The notes beneath the pieces were generated by a model. The model was not told the DNA's origin. It was given only the letters and a program-made list of their open reading frames with translations, and ran no database searches. The translations under genes and the position numbers were made by a program. Below are positions 1 to 10,170 of a DNA stretch of 64,000 nt, one piece after another. This DNA is from Diphasiastrum complanatum (lineage: Eukaryota > Streptophyta > Lycopodiopsida > Lycopodiales > Lycopodiaceae), in assembly GCA_029204225.1 (NCBI GenBank), contig CM055099.1, positions 44,730,145 through 44,794,144 on the forward strand, written 5' to 3'. Positions within the stretch are counted from its first letter, which is position 1. Each line of letters begins with the position of its first letter.

Positions 1-604
1 TGCTGCTCATGCGTGTTCCTGTGCGCCTTGTTTTTCAGTCTTCTTGCGTATGCTCCTGATGGCACCCACGATGACCTCTCTGTGCTACTTCATTCAACTC
101 TTTCACCTGCATGCTGCCACTAGTTCCTAGGATTCTATTGCATTCTACAGTCATTCTTGTGTTTCCATGCCTGAAGCCTGAGATTCAAGGGTTGGCTCAC
201 TTGGTTAGCTTGGCATCCAAAGTTCCTTTCCCCCTTAAAAAACCAAGATGCATACCTGAAGCCTCTGACCTAGTGCCTGCTATTCCTGCTGCCATGCCTT
301 TCTAATTGCCTATTGTTGTGGCCTTGGTTTTGGATGAACTTTTAGTTGCCATTAGTAAATTTTGCAAATTCACTTTCTGAATGCTAAAGGTGAAGTTAAG
401 CTCAATTTATTATGGAGAACAAGTCGTACCCAATATTTGCACCCATGGCATGGAAGCAGTGAGCGTTGTGAATGCAACTCTACACGTTTCGTCAAATGCC
501 TTATTGGAACTAAGCTCGCCCCAAGTTATTAGCATGTTTAAACAGAAAATAGCCCTCAGTCTGGGTTTTAATATGGAGATTGCATTGCAGTGCTCACTGC
601 TTTG
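1..604. other. No recognisable gene (left edge)
   Basis: Short open frames occur here (for example 111-305 and 381-605 on the + strand), but none shows a domain or motif I recognise. The right end abuts the decayed Harbinger transposase, so part of this stretch may be the 5' side of that transposon. No terminal inverted repeat was found. Confidence 0.5.
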
Positions 605-1511
605 ATGACAGATGAGGAGGTTCTTGCTATTGTGCTTGATTCCAACAAATCGAAGGTGGACCTTTTAGGTGTCAAGAATGGACCTTAGTATGTAAAACCT
701 CGCAGCATGCATTGGTGGCAACAATTTCATGGAGTAGTAATGAGAGACAATCCTGAGAGATTCCACAAGATGTTTAGGGTTCTTGTTGTCACATTTGGGT
801 ACATATGTGAGCTACTTGCAAACGACTTCGTAACTCATCCACCCCTGTGCCTAAAAAATATTAATGGGAGCCATTTGACGATACAGACGCAACTAGTTGT
901 TGTCCTTCAAAGATTGGGAACAGGAGAATGTTTGTTATATATAGGAGTTATGTTGCTCAACATTTCCATTGGCCAGAGGGATTGCCTCTTCAACAAGTTA
1001 AGGAGGGCTTTGAGAAAATACATGGTATACCACAAGTATGTGGTGCCATTGATTGTACACACATAAAGTTTGATTTGCCAACTTTGGAGAGAGCTTTTGA
1101 TCGGTACGATTGTGACCAACTACAACATGATATTACAAGAGATTGTGGATTCAAATATGTGGTCTTTGGATATGGATGTGTTAATGATACTAGAGTCCTT
1201 TCCAGATCCAGATTTGAGCATGTAACTAGTGGTAAACAACTAAATGGTCCTACCAAAGTGGTGCAAGGTGTACCAATAAGAGTGTTTTTGATAGGAGATT
1301 CTGGATACACCATGCTTGAGTGGATGCTCATTCCTTTTATTCAATTTCAAGCATTCATCATCCAGGATCGTGCATTTTGGTTGATTGAGAGGAGTGTGGA
1401 AACTTGTGCATAGACCCATGGCAGCCTCATGAGATTGCCATGAATCATTTTGTTCTTCACAAGATAATGCTGGAGATGGGTGACAGTGTAGATGATGGAG
1501 TGCCTAGATAA
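605..1511 (+). pseudogene. PIF/Harbinger-type DDE transposase, decayed
   Basis: Harbinger transposases are DDE nucleases that cut and paste a transposon together with a Myb-like partner. The frame opens with an ATG at 605, carries a TAG at 686-688, then resumes with a family-typical N-terminal region (basic-SMHWW start, then FGYICELL and LQRLGTGECL words). Around 928-975 the frame shifts and about 20 codons seem to be missing. The catalytic core follows in another frame: GAIDCTHI (first Asp near 1051), CVNDTRVL, then GDSGY (near 1297) and MLIPF. Another frame break follows near 1340. The family-typical end, resembling LHNIxxEMGDSVDD, is readable at 1440-1511 and closes with TAA. No Myb-like partner gene is visible. 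The family call is firm; inactivity is inferred from at least one stop and two frame breaks. Confidence 0.8.
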
Positions 1512-1918
1512 ACTTTTTAGTGAAAACTATACAATCTATAGACATGACAATGAGCAGTTATTGTAAATAGTAGCATGTTTGAACAGTGACATAGTTTGTA
1601 CTTGATTTGGTAGAGGAAGAGTTGAGTGGTACCATTTGACAATCGATAGTGTCGATACTTCGACAGTGCTGATAGTGGACAGTCGATAGTGTTAATTGTC
1701 GATAATGATGACAATGCCGATCATGTTGATTCGATGTCGTTGTCTTGTTTAATAGCTTGATTTTGAGCTCAAATGTGGAGTGTCGGAGTCCATTCGTTGC
1801 TATTCTTCAAATATCCATGTGTTTATGTAGAATATGCGTTTAAAACTGCAGACTGTCTCATATAATAGTTCATTTCTACAGACTGTTGTTGAGAGTGAGT
1901 ATTTATTAATCTCCACCA
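1512..1918. other. Intergenic; TCGATAGTG-rich patch
   Basis: No coding signal is visible. At about 1625-1735 the words TCGATAGTG, GTCGATA and GACAGT recur in both orientations, giving an imperfect hairpin-like patch. It could be the subterminal region of the adjacent Harbinger element, but no matching copy was found on its other side. Confidence 0.3.
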
Positions 1919-1923
1919 GACTC

Positions 1924-2174
1924 GGTTAAGAAAACAAAATTGAAAACACCCGACCGGATCAATCACCACAGCACAACGTCAAGTGCAACAAGAATTCAGA
2001 ATTGCTCACTTCAAACTGTATATTCAAAAACTGCTTGTAAGTACAAAGATGAGTTCCTTAAAAACACTCAAAGGTCTCGTAAAAGAAAGATGGCCTGATA
2101 ACTCTAGAACTAAGCACACCTGGTGCCGTCGAAATAGGAAAGCACTGTATAAGTCGATCATTGTTATTTTAACT
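1924..2174 (-). repeat. C1 3' LTR
   Basis: This 251-bp repeat matches 7675-7926. The left flank is GACTC (1919-1923), identical to the five bases after the right LTR. In the element's sense the LTR starts AGTTAA and ends near TTAACC; the partner LTR ends TTAACT. Neither end has the usual TG or CA. Confidence 0.93.
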
Positions 2175-2186
2175 CTCTCCCTCAAT
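2175..2186 (-). other. C1 polypurine tract
   Basis: On the minus strand the bases directly before the 3' LTR read ATTGAGGGAGAG, a purine-rich primer for plus-strand DNA synthesis. Its exact abutment supports the LTR boundary at 2174. Confidence 0.85.
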
Positions 2187-2265
2187 GATCAACTTCACTT
2201 TTCATTTTAGAGTATACTCTATTCATGGAACATACCTCCATGATAGCATTACAAGTAAAAGCTTT

Positions 2266-3810
2266 TTACATAACTTGGTCTACGCCAAGTTTGGCTCTAA
2301 AAGTTTCAAACTTTGTTTTACTTAAAGCTTTTGTAAATATATAAGCAACTTGTAACAACATAGAACAATGTACAATACTTATGTCTTCAGATTGTAATTT
2401 TTCACGCACAAAGTGATATTTTACTTCAATATGTTTTGTCCTTGCGTGAGAGAAAGATTTTTTCTAGCCAATTGTATTCCGCTTTGACTGTCACAGAAAA
2501 TAACAGTGGGATTTACCTGCTTCATGCCAATCTCACATAACAACTTACGTAGCCAAATAGCTTCCTGGGTAGCAGAACTCAACGCTTTATATTCGGCTTC
2601 TGTGGAAGAAAGAGAAATAGTATCTTGCTTCTTGCTAGACCATGAAAAACAGCCACTACCAAAATTGAAGGTATAACCTACTGTTGACTTTCTATCATCT
2701 ATACTTCTAGCCCAATCAGCGTCAACATAGCCTTGCAACTTAGGTAAAACACTTTGTCTTTTGTAGACTAGACCAAGGTTCGGTGTACCTTTTACATACC
2801 TCAAAATCCTTTTTGCAGCTTTCCAATGGTTCATAGTGGGTGATGACATGAATTGGCTAATCAAACTTACAACATAGCAGATATCAGGACGTGTAGTTGT
2901 AAGATATATTAAACTTCCAACTAGCTGACGAAATAGTGTAGCATCAACATGTGCACTATCATCAATACGAGATAATTTCTTACCAGCTTTGCAAGGGGTG
3001 ATGGAAGGTTTGCACTCTGTCATGTGAAATCTCTCCAATATCTCGCCTACATACTTGTTTTGACATAACCTGATATCACTGCTAGTTTGCCATACTTCGA
3101 CACCCAAGCAATAGTGCATAAGATCTAAATTTGTCATCTCAAATTGCTTGCACAAGTTGGCTTTGATAGAACGAGTAAGGTTCTCATCATTGCCAATGAT
3201 AATGATATCATCAACGTAAAGTACAATCAAGGCAATGTTGTCATCATTTATAAGAACGTAAAGATTTGGATCTGAATTTGTTCTTACAAATCCATGTGAA
3301 AGAAAGTAACTGTCAATGCGTCCATACCATGCACGTGGCGCTTGCTTAAGGCCATAAAGTGCTTTGCGTAGTTTACATACTTTCTGTTCTTGCCCTTTTG
3401 CCATGAAGCCCTGCGGTTGGACCATGTAAACTTCTTCTTCTAAGTCACCATTCAAAAATGTAGACTTCACATCCATTTGATGGATTTTCCACCCAAAATG
3501 AGATGCTAAGGCAATGATAAGACGTAGCGTAGTCCACTTAGCCACTGGAGCCAATGTCTCTTCATAGTTAATTCCTTTGCTTTGCTCATAACCCTTCACT
3601 ACTAGGCGTGCCTTATACTTTGCTATTGTGCCATCTGCATGAGACTTTGTTCTAAACACCCATTTGTTATCAATGGGTTTCTTTCCAAGTGGTAGATCAA
3701 CCCACTCCCATGTATCATGTCTTTGGATGGATTCTATCTCTTCTTCCATTGCCCTTTGCCACTCTTTGTGATCTTTTGCCTCATCAAAGATTGATGGCTC
3801 TCGACACTCA
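2266..3810 (-). pseudogene. C1 reverse transcriptase and RNase H
   Basis: This is the Copia pol C-terminal part, which copies element RNA to DNA and removes the RNA strand. Counting from the Met at 3749, the RT shows QMDVKSTFLN (Asp 93) and YVDD (178-181), so its catalytic aspartates are intact. RNase H follows with YVDADWA (Asp 343), STEAEY (Glu 384) and FCDSQSG (Asp 420). The frame is broken near 2460 in a run of A residues. In the corrected frame the usual tail (HARTKHIEV, then HFVREK) continues to an ATG-TAA at 2266-2271. Upstream, the RT frame is already readable from about 3805, where a one-base shift separates it from integrase. Family assignment is certain. Confidence 0.9.
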
Positions 3811-5533
3811 AAATGTCAGTCATTAGGGCATAGTTCACATGATAACGATCGGGAGACTTCCTTTCTCGTGTTGACCTTCTCACTTCACTTTGTGTGCTAG
3901 ATCCTGTTTGATTTAGCTTTGCGTCTTTCATGATCTTTTCATACCATTTTGGTATCTTAGATTCAGGTGATACACTACGTGGAGAGTTCGTATCCCAAGG
4001 AGTGTCCAAGTAATGTCTCTTACTTCCAACCGGTTTCTCCTTCATTGCTCCTATTGGCAAGTACCTCCCCCTAGGCTCTTGAATAGGTGGTGTTCTTTCA
4101 TATTTGCCCTCTCGACTTTCATCTTCACATGCATCATTTTGTGGAGCATCTTCTTCATTTTCTTCCTCCAGAATTGTGGGAAGTCTCTTGATGCTTTCAC
4201 CTCTTGCATGGTCTTCATCTTCATACCTATGCGTTTCATCAAAGATCACATCTTTGCTAATGTGAATCTTGTTCATTACAGGATCAAAACACCTGTAAGC
4301 TTTCGTTCTTTCATCATAACCGACGAAGATACACTTGATTGCTTTGGCATCAGGTTTCTTTCGCTCCTCCTTTGGCACATGTACATAGGCCTTACATCCA
4401 ATGACACGAAATTTGTCGATTTTTGGCTTTATTCCAGTAAATGCTTCTTCAGGAGTCACATTTGGAACCGCAACTGTAGGGTTCTTGTTTTGCAAGAACG
4501 TTGCCGCACTGCACGCTTCTGACCAAAGTGAATTGGTCAAGCCCATTTGCTTCATCATGGAGCGTGCACTCTCCATAATAGTTCTGTTTTTTCTTTCAGC
4601 TACACCATTACTATGCGGCGTGTGTGACTGTGTAAATTGTCTTTTAATGCCGTGTTCTTTGCAAAAGTCTTCAAAATCATCAGATTTATATTCACCCCCT
4701 CTATCAGATCTTAACACTTTTATGCGTGCATCTAGTTCGTTCTCTACCAAACTTTTGAACTCCTTGAAGCGAGCAAAAGCGTCAGATTTCTTCGTCAAGA
4801 AATAAATCCATGTCCTCCTAGAGTAATTATCTATGAAAGTCATTAAATAGTATGCTTTCCCCAACGACATGGTCTTTATTGGGCCGCACAGGTCACTGTG
4901 AATTAACTCCAGCGGTTTCTTAGCTCTTGCAGCTCCACCTTTCTTGAATGTCTCTTTGTGATGCTTTCCCATGATGCATCCTTCACATATTGCATGGTCT
5001 TCATCCTGCAATGCTTGTAACCCTATTACCATCTTCAGCTTCGCCATCAATCTCAAGCTTCCATAGTTCAAATGACCAAGTCTTCTGTGCGATAACTCGG
5101 ATTGAGATGCTGTTGAGATAGCCAAACCATATTCACCTAGTTTTGCAGCATCCAATTTATAAAGGCCACAGTTACTATCTCTATAACCCTTTGCCACCAC
5201 TTTGTGGTTATGGTTCATATCCTTCATAAGGCATCCATCGTTGACAAATTCAACTTTAAGATGTTGATTTGCCATTACACCAACAGAAAGCAAACTCTTT
5301 TTGAGTCCAGGAACATAAAGTACATTAGGGATATTTTTAATTTTGCCATCAGAAAATTGCACAGGTACATTGCCCACACCTTGTATCTGGTATTCCTCTC
5401 CATTGGCTTGAGTGACCTTATCCCCATCATGGATTGGTGAGAATTTTTCAAACCAATCACGTTTTCCGGTCATATGCCTTGTGGCGCCTGAATTCATGAA
5501 CCATCTGGCACCATCATCAACTTGGGATGCCAA
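3734..5533 (-). pseudogene. C1 protease and integrase
   Basis: A 599-codon open frame carries protease and integrase. The protease active site reads WFMNSGATRHMT, with Asn (residue 14) where Copia proteases have Asp, so the protease is probably dead. The pre-integrase zinc region is intact (HRRLGHLN, then CEGCIMGKHH). The integrase core keeps HSDLCGP (Asp 214), RSDRGGEY (Asp 277) and NGVAERKNRT (Glu 314). A conserved region starting KAYVHVP follows. The frame leaves the pol register near 3805 (one extra base) and ends in an out-of-frame tail at 3734. At the gag boundary a one-base offset near 5540 separates this frame from the zinc-knuckle frame. Confidence 0.9.
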
Positions 5534-6411
5534 TGCCGATGAGAAAACATTGTCTCGTCATCTTCTCCATCATCTTCGGCAATGTTTCCTTGTTGAGTCT
5601 CTTTTCCCGCCTTTATGTCCGCTTTCTTCTTATAACATTCGCGTGCCCAATGGCCCGGTTTGTGGCAATAGTAACATTTTCCTTTCTTCTTATTTTTTCC
5701 TTTTGATGACGATTCTCCTTCGTCATAATCATCCTTGGATTTCTTAGGAATCCTTTTCCATCCTTTCTGCTTGCCTTTAGCAAGCAAGGCTTGATCCTCC
5801 TGTGGAGTTTGTCTTGACTTCACCACTTCGCGACGCTACTCTTCTTGCAACATGATTCCGTGGAAGTCTTCAAAAGTAGGCAACCTCTCCCTCGAAGCAA
5901 TGCCGCTCACAAACATCTGTAGCCCTTCCGAGACACTGCTCATTGTGGTATGTACCAATTCAATATCTCTGATTGGTTCTCCAATCGCCACAAGTTGGTC
6001 TCTCAGTTCCTTTATCCTGGTGAAGAAGGATCCCACTGATTCATTTTCTTCCATCCTTACTGTGTTCAATCTCGACTTCAAGAACATGGCTCGAGCTGGA
6101 TTGCAAGTTTGAAATTGCATTCTAAGAGCTTCCCAAGCTCCCCTAGCCGTCGTGGCATCACTTATGTGAGTGATCACATGGTCTTTCACTGAAAGATTGA
6201 TCAAGGATAATGCTCTCTGTGCCTTTTTATCAAAGGCCCTTATGTCACCTAGAGTGGTATTTGGTCGGACTTCAATACCTGCCACGATTTCCCACAACTC
6301 TTTTTCCATCAAAATGCTCTTCATTTTAAATTTCCAGATGTTGTAGTTAGAAGCCCCATCAAGTTTGCTTGCATCACCCAAAATTGCCTCATTGATGTTT
6401 GCCATCTCCAA
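5494..6411 (-). pseudogene. C1 gag, with internal TAG
   Basis: Gag forms the virus-like particle that packages element RNA. The first 191 codons start with a Met at 6411 and match Copia gag (UBN2 type): KLDGASNYNIWKFKMKSIL, a central RGAWEAL helix, and RIKELRDQL. A TAG at 5836-5838 interrupts the frame, which reopens in the same register. It continues into a lysine-rich nucleocapsid with one CCHC zinc knuckle (CYYCHKPGHWARECYKK, about 5634-5677). The protein then runs out of register just before protease. Whether the TAG is read through cannot be told; mutation is the simpler view. Confidence 0.88.
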
Positions 6412-7661
6412 ACTGCTTAAAACTTCACCTGTAGGCTATAAAGTGTATGCTAGAGCCAACCGTGACGTCAGAAATCGATGATAATGATCTGCAATTTTTA
6501 GCTTACCAGGCCACCCGCCGCTCTTTCGCCAAATTGAAAGCCAAACTGGCGTCGTTTTCCAAAATGCTTCACATCACCAACTCCCAGCTTCCTGTCCAGT
6601 GGAATGGTGAAATCACTTCTGGTGCACTTCAAACGCTTTCTCCACGGCAATCACTCTGTTTTGGTGTACCGTACTTGTAGGTACAGTTAGGTGCCCTTCG
6701 TTTGGAGGCTATAGCCTTTCGTTTGGTCAAAATAGGCTAAAAGAGGTGAAAATAAGGGCAATTTGGGTTTTTAAACTGTTTCTTCAATGTGAAGAAACTT
6801 CACCCTTCAGAGACTTGAGACCCAACAATTTTTTCAGTTTGAAGATTTTTAATGAAGTTGCAATGCACTTTGAACTTCAGACCCCTTCAGACTTTTTCAC
6901 TTCAATCCAACGGATCCTTTAGATCCAACGACCCACCTATTGTGAAATGACCATCGTTGATCTGTATAAATCAAGATCAGACGACTGTCAACACATTTGT
7001 GCGTTGATCAAAGGCCTTCGAATTACTGAACACTTCAGGCTGCTAGTTGGTGGTAAGGACTGAGCGCGCGACAGCTCCCGCGACCTCTCCTCCTCCTCTC
7101 TCTTCCAGCGATGGAGTTTTCTCACTCCTTCACGGGCTATGGCAGCTCCTCATAAATTGCACTAGCTGCCTTCCTCCTCCACGGCCAGTCGTAGTCTCCC
7201 TACCGCTGAATCGCACTACCAGGGCGCCCATTCACAGCCTCTTACAGCTTTGAAAACGTCCTCCTACAAGGAGATATCTCTGATTTTGTCCCTTGAAACC
7301 CTAGCAATTTTGAAGAGAAGAATATATCGAGCTTTACTCAGGCTTTCCCTGAGCTTTCCTTTGCAGCTCCTAGCTGACTGAGGTCGCCCTACTGCAGGTT
7401 ATCTTCTGCTCCAAACCGCTCTTCAAACGGTATTCGATTGGATTCAAACCAATGACAAACGCCAAGAAACCCTCCAGAAGAATTTTTCAGCTTCAAACTT
7501 GCTTGCTTTTTTATTCAACCAACAATTCTCTGTCTCTGAATCTTTTTTATAGTTTTGAGCCGTTCCACGAATCTCCACAGACTCGATTTTGTGCTTCCTA
7601 GCTAACAAACCGTCGTGAATTTGCAGCTCTCTGCTCTTGTCCGATGATTCCAGCCACCAAG
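6412..7661 (-). other. C1 5' leader, no gene seen
   Basis: About 1.25 kb lies between the primer-binding site and gag, long for a Copia leader. Small open frames here have no recognisable content. The part at about 6775-7130 is similar, in the same orientation, to 32764-33110. That shows the leader or a repeat within it exists elsewhere in the window. Confidence 0.6.
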
Positions 7662-7674
7662 GGCTCTGATACCA
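7662..7674 (-). other. C1 primer-binding site (initiator tRNA-Met)
   Basis: The minus strand reads TGGTATCAGAGCC directly after the 5' LTR. This is the standard plant Copia primer site complementary to the initiator tRNA-Met 3' end. Confidence 0.92.
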
Positions 7675-7926
7675 AGTTAAGAAAACAAAATTGAAAACAC
7701 CCGACCAGATCAATCACCACAGCACAACGTCAAGTGCAACAAGAATTTCAGAATTGCTCACTTCAAACTGTATATTCAAAAACTGCTTGTAAGTACAGAG
7801 ATGAGTTGCTTAAAAACACTCAATGGGCTCGTAAAAGAAAGATGGCCCAATAACTCTAGAACTAAGCACACATGGTGCCGTCGAAATAGGAAAGCACTGT
7901 ATAAGTCGGTCATTGCTATTTTAACT
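7675..7926 (-). repeat. C1 5' LTR
   Basis: This 252-bp repeat matches the left LTR and is followed by the GACTC target duplication (7927-7931). Its ends form a perfect six-base inverted repeat, AGTTAA and TTAACT. At 252 bp it is short for a plant Copia LTR. Confidence 0.93.
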
Positions 7927-7931
7927 GACTC

Positions 7932-8674
7932 AACACCTCAAAAAGTTGATAATACATTGCAACAAATTCTAGCTTTGAAATGAGGAGAGAAAACTATGAA
8001 TTCACTAAGATAGATATGGTTGGAGTCAAAACTAGAATTACTTTGTCTATAAAGGTCTTTTACAGAAAAGTTTGTTCTATTTGAAATTCATTGTCTAATG
8101 GGGATTGTGAAAAATTCAACTAGTTGAATTGAGTTATTTTGGCAATTTTGAGGCCAACATGAAATTTCAACTTAGAGATAAGTTTGTTTATGTCAATAAA
8201 GGCCTAAATAGTGTTTTTCCTATTTTTGGCAAGTAGATTTATGAATGAGGTCAGATTTGGACCCATTCTAATTGGCTAATATAGATACATCACTAAAAAC
8301 TAGGTTTTTGGTGAATTACCTAGAAGTTGCTATTTTAGGGCTAGTTTACGGCAAGTAGCCAACTCCTCTTTTGATTCTATGTTCATCTCTTGCATATTTC
8401 TCATGACATCTTGAGTTCTAGTGTATAGAATGTGATCTTTCTTGTTGTACTTGATATTCCACACATGTGAAATGTTGTATGTTGCTGTTGTTGTATGGAC
8501 AAGGGCAGCACCATATCAGATCTTACTATTCATGATCAGATCTACATGTATTTTGCAATTTTTAGCATGTGTAGATTGATGATTTCTAGCTTGTGAATGA
8601 CTCTGGATGTGCATCCAAATTCAGCCAAGATCTTGTTGATCCATTAAGTGTGTTTTGGATCTGAATTTCTCACA
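7932..8674 (+). repeat. Possible LTR upstream of a primer-site-like sequence
   Basis: No gene is visible. The stretch ends TTCTCACA at 8667-8674, followed directly by TGATATCAGAGAAGG (8675-8689), a degraded version of the tRNA-Met primer site. That makes it a candidate 5' LTR in plus orientation, though no second LTR or downstream gag was found. The left boundary is not visible; the first bases after 7931 are the flank of element C1. Confidence 0.35.
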
Positions 8675-8689
8675 TGATATCAGAGAAGG

Positions 8690-9235
8690 TTCCAGGCAAA
8701 AGTTGGTGGATATTTCAAATCTAGAGGTGGATTTGAGGGCGCCATCAATTTTAGTGTGAATTGGAGTGGTTTCTAGTTCGAATCAAGCATTTTCAAGTGT
8801 AAAAAGTGGATCTTTGTGATCCTAGCATCATTTTAGGTCAAATCACTTGGAGTAGGCTAATTTTTTAATCCACTTACTGGAATGTGGAGAAAAAAATTTC
8901 TCATGGTTGGGGATGTTACATTCTATTATTAGATGTATCAAGATTCCAACTTTTGCATACAACTTTTGCTTGATTCAATATTTTGCATTTTGAGAAAACT
9001 CTAAATTTGATAGGATCTCTCGATTTTGAAGTTGTTGGACTTTTCAAGAGTGTGTTTCAATCTTAGGAGTGTGCAAAAGTTCATTATATTGTGGTTAGAT
9101 CTGTTAGATTTCTTATATGATTGCTTCTTAAGTGAGAGAGAAAAGATTATGGCCAAATTAAGGCAAATGCAGCCGAAGGCCGACAACGTATTTTGAACCT
9201 TCAAATTTTTTGTTTTTCCTTAAAACATTTTTGTT
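8690..9235. other. No gene seen
   Basis: Moderately AT-rich sequence without a long open frame or recognisable motif. If the primer-like site at 8675 is real, this would be the leader of a truncated Copia element. Confidence 0.4.
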
Positions 9236-9500
9236 TTAAGGCACCTTTGCCTTTTTTGCATTTTTCGCACTTTTGGGAAAAAGTGACATGTCGGGAAAAG
9301 CGACGCTGTGACCAAATTTCATTTTAAAGGCACTATCGAGTTTTTCACATTTTTGCACCTTCGGGAAAATTGCGACACTGTGACCAAATTTCATTTTAAA
9401 GGCACTGTCGGGTTTCTCGCATTTTTGCACCTTCAAAAAAATGTGACACTGTGACCAGATTTCAATTCAAAGGCACTGTCAGGTTTTTTGCATTTCTCCG
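9236..9500. repeat. Tandem repeat of about 75 bp, three to four copies
   Basis: The phrases GACACTGTGACCAAATTTCA, AAAGGCACTGTCG and TTTTTGCACCTTCGGGAAAA recur in order at about 9290, 9367 and 9444, with a degraded unit before them. The GGCACCTTCGGG-type words also occur in the LTR blocks at 28380-28800 and 42470-42850, so this array probably lies inside a related LTR. Confidence 0.8.
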
Positions 9501-9979
9501 CCTTTCCTTCAAAGGCACCTTCGGGATTTACATGCTTTCTCTGTTTAAGGGCACCTTCGTGTTTTTCGAGTTTTTCCAACAGTGGCAGATCGACATCGCC
9601 AACTTATCATCAACCCTAAAAACAACTGGACCGTAAATATCCCAAGGGCGGTTAACCACTTTGTACATATACAAAGACTGGTGTAAATAGCATTCAATGC
9701 TTGCAAGATATTTTTTGAAAATACTTGTAAATATATACTACTAGTTGAATCAAGCAATGTAAGTGTTGTTTTAACATCATAATCAAAGTTCTTCTGTAGC
9801 CAGCGTTATCACGCTTAGCAAGTTGAAGTTATCACTTCAAGCCATTGTACTCGCTGTTGATATTAATCAGAGTGCAATTTTTGTCTCACTACTGTGTTGT
9901 TCATTTGCACAATTTTGTATGAATCATTCATCTTGAGTACTTATGCTGCTAATTGTTGCGTTTTCGTTCCTACATGACC
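9501..9979 (+). repeat. LTR-like block continuing from the tandem array
   Basis: A TATA-like GTAAATATATAC lies near 9727, and the block ends CGTTCCTACA. Its composition and layout (GC-rich repeats, then a TATA-like box, then a short transcript leader) resemble an LTR promoter. The bases after the end do not form a clear primer site and no partner LTR was found. Confidence 0.3.
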
Positions 9980-10084
9980 ACGCTCAAGCTTTTGCTGCCA
10001 GTCATCCCCACGTTTTATGACAAGATCATCACACATAATGAGAGGCAACTTTGGATGAAAAAAAACTAAGTATAGGATTGGCTT

Positions 10085-10170
10085 GCTCTCGGGTAGAGAG
10101 AGAATGCTACATCAAGCTCTCGGGTAGAGCGAGAATGCTACATCAAACTCTCGGGTAGAGAGAGAATGTG
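10085..10170. repeat. 31-bp tandem repeat, nearly three copies
   Basis: The unit GCTCTCGGGTAGAGAGAGAA plus TGCTACATCAA is present at 10085, 10116 and 10147, with one or two changes per copy. The third copy is incomplete. Confidence 0.9.

Larger units (their letters stand above)
1924..7926 (-). mobile_element. Copia LTR retrotransposon C1, complete length
   Basis: A structurally complete Copia element is read right to left. It has matching LTRs (7675-7926 and 1924-2174), a GACTC target duplication on each side (1919-1923 and 7927-7931), a primer-binding site matching initiator tRNA-Met next to the 5' LTR, and a purine tract next to the 3' LTR. Inside, in order, are a long leader, gag with a zinc knuckle, protease, integrase, reverse transcriptase and RNase H, which is Copia order. 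By eye the LTRs differ at about 11 substitutions and one indel, so the insertion is moderately old. Gag-pol has an in-frame TAG (5836-5838) and one-base frame breaks near 5540, 3805 and 2460. It is therefore probably unable to move on its own. Confidence 0.93.

Noticed and set aside
4013-4522. 169-codon plus-strand frame
   Set aside because: It is the antisense shadow of the C1 integrase frame.
5530-5545. Programmed -1 frameshift between C1 gag and protease
   Set aside because: Most plant Copia elements use one frame, no clear slippery heptamer was seen, and the element has other one-base breaks, so an indel is simpler.
7047-7253. 68-codon frame in the C1 leader
   Set aside because: Proline- and serine-rich translation of CT-rich leader sequence, with no similarity to a known protein.
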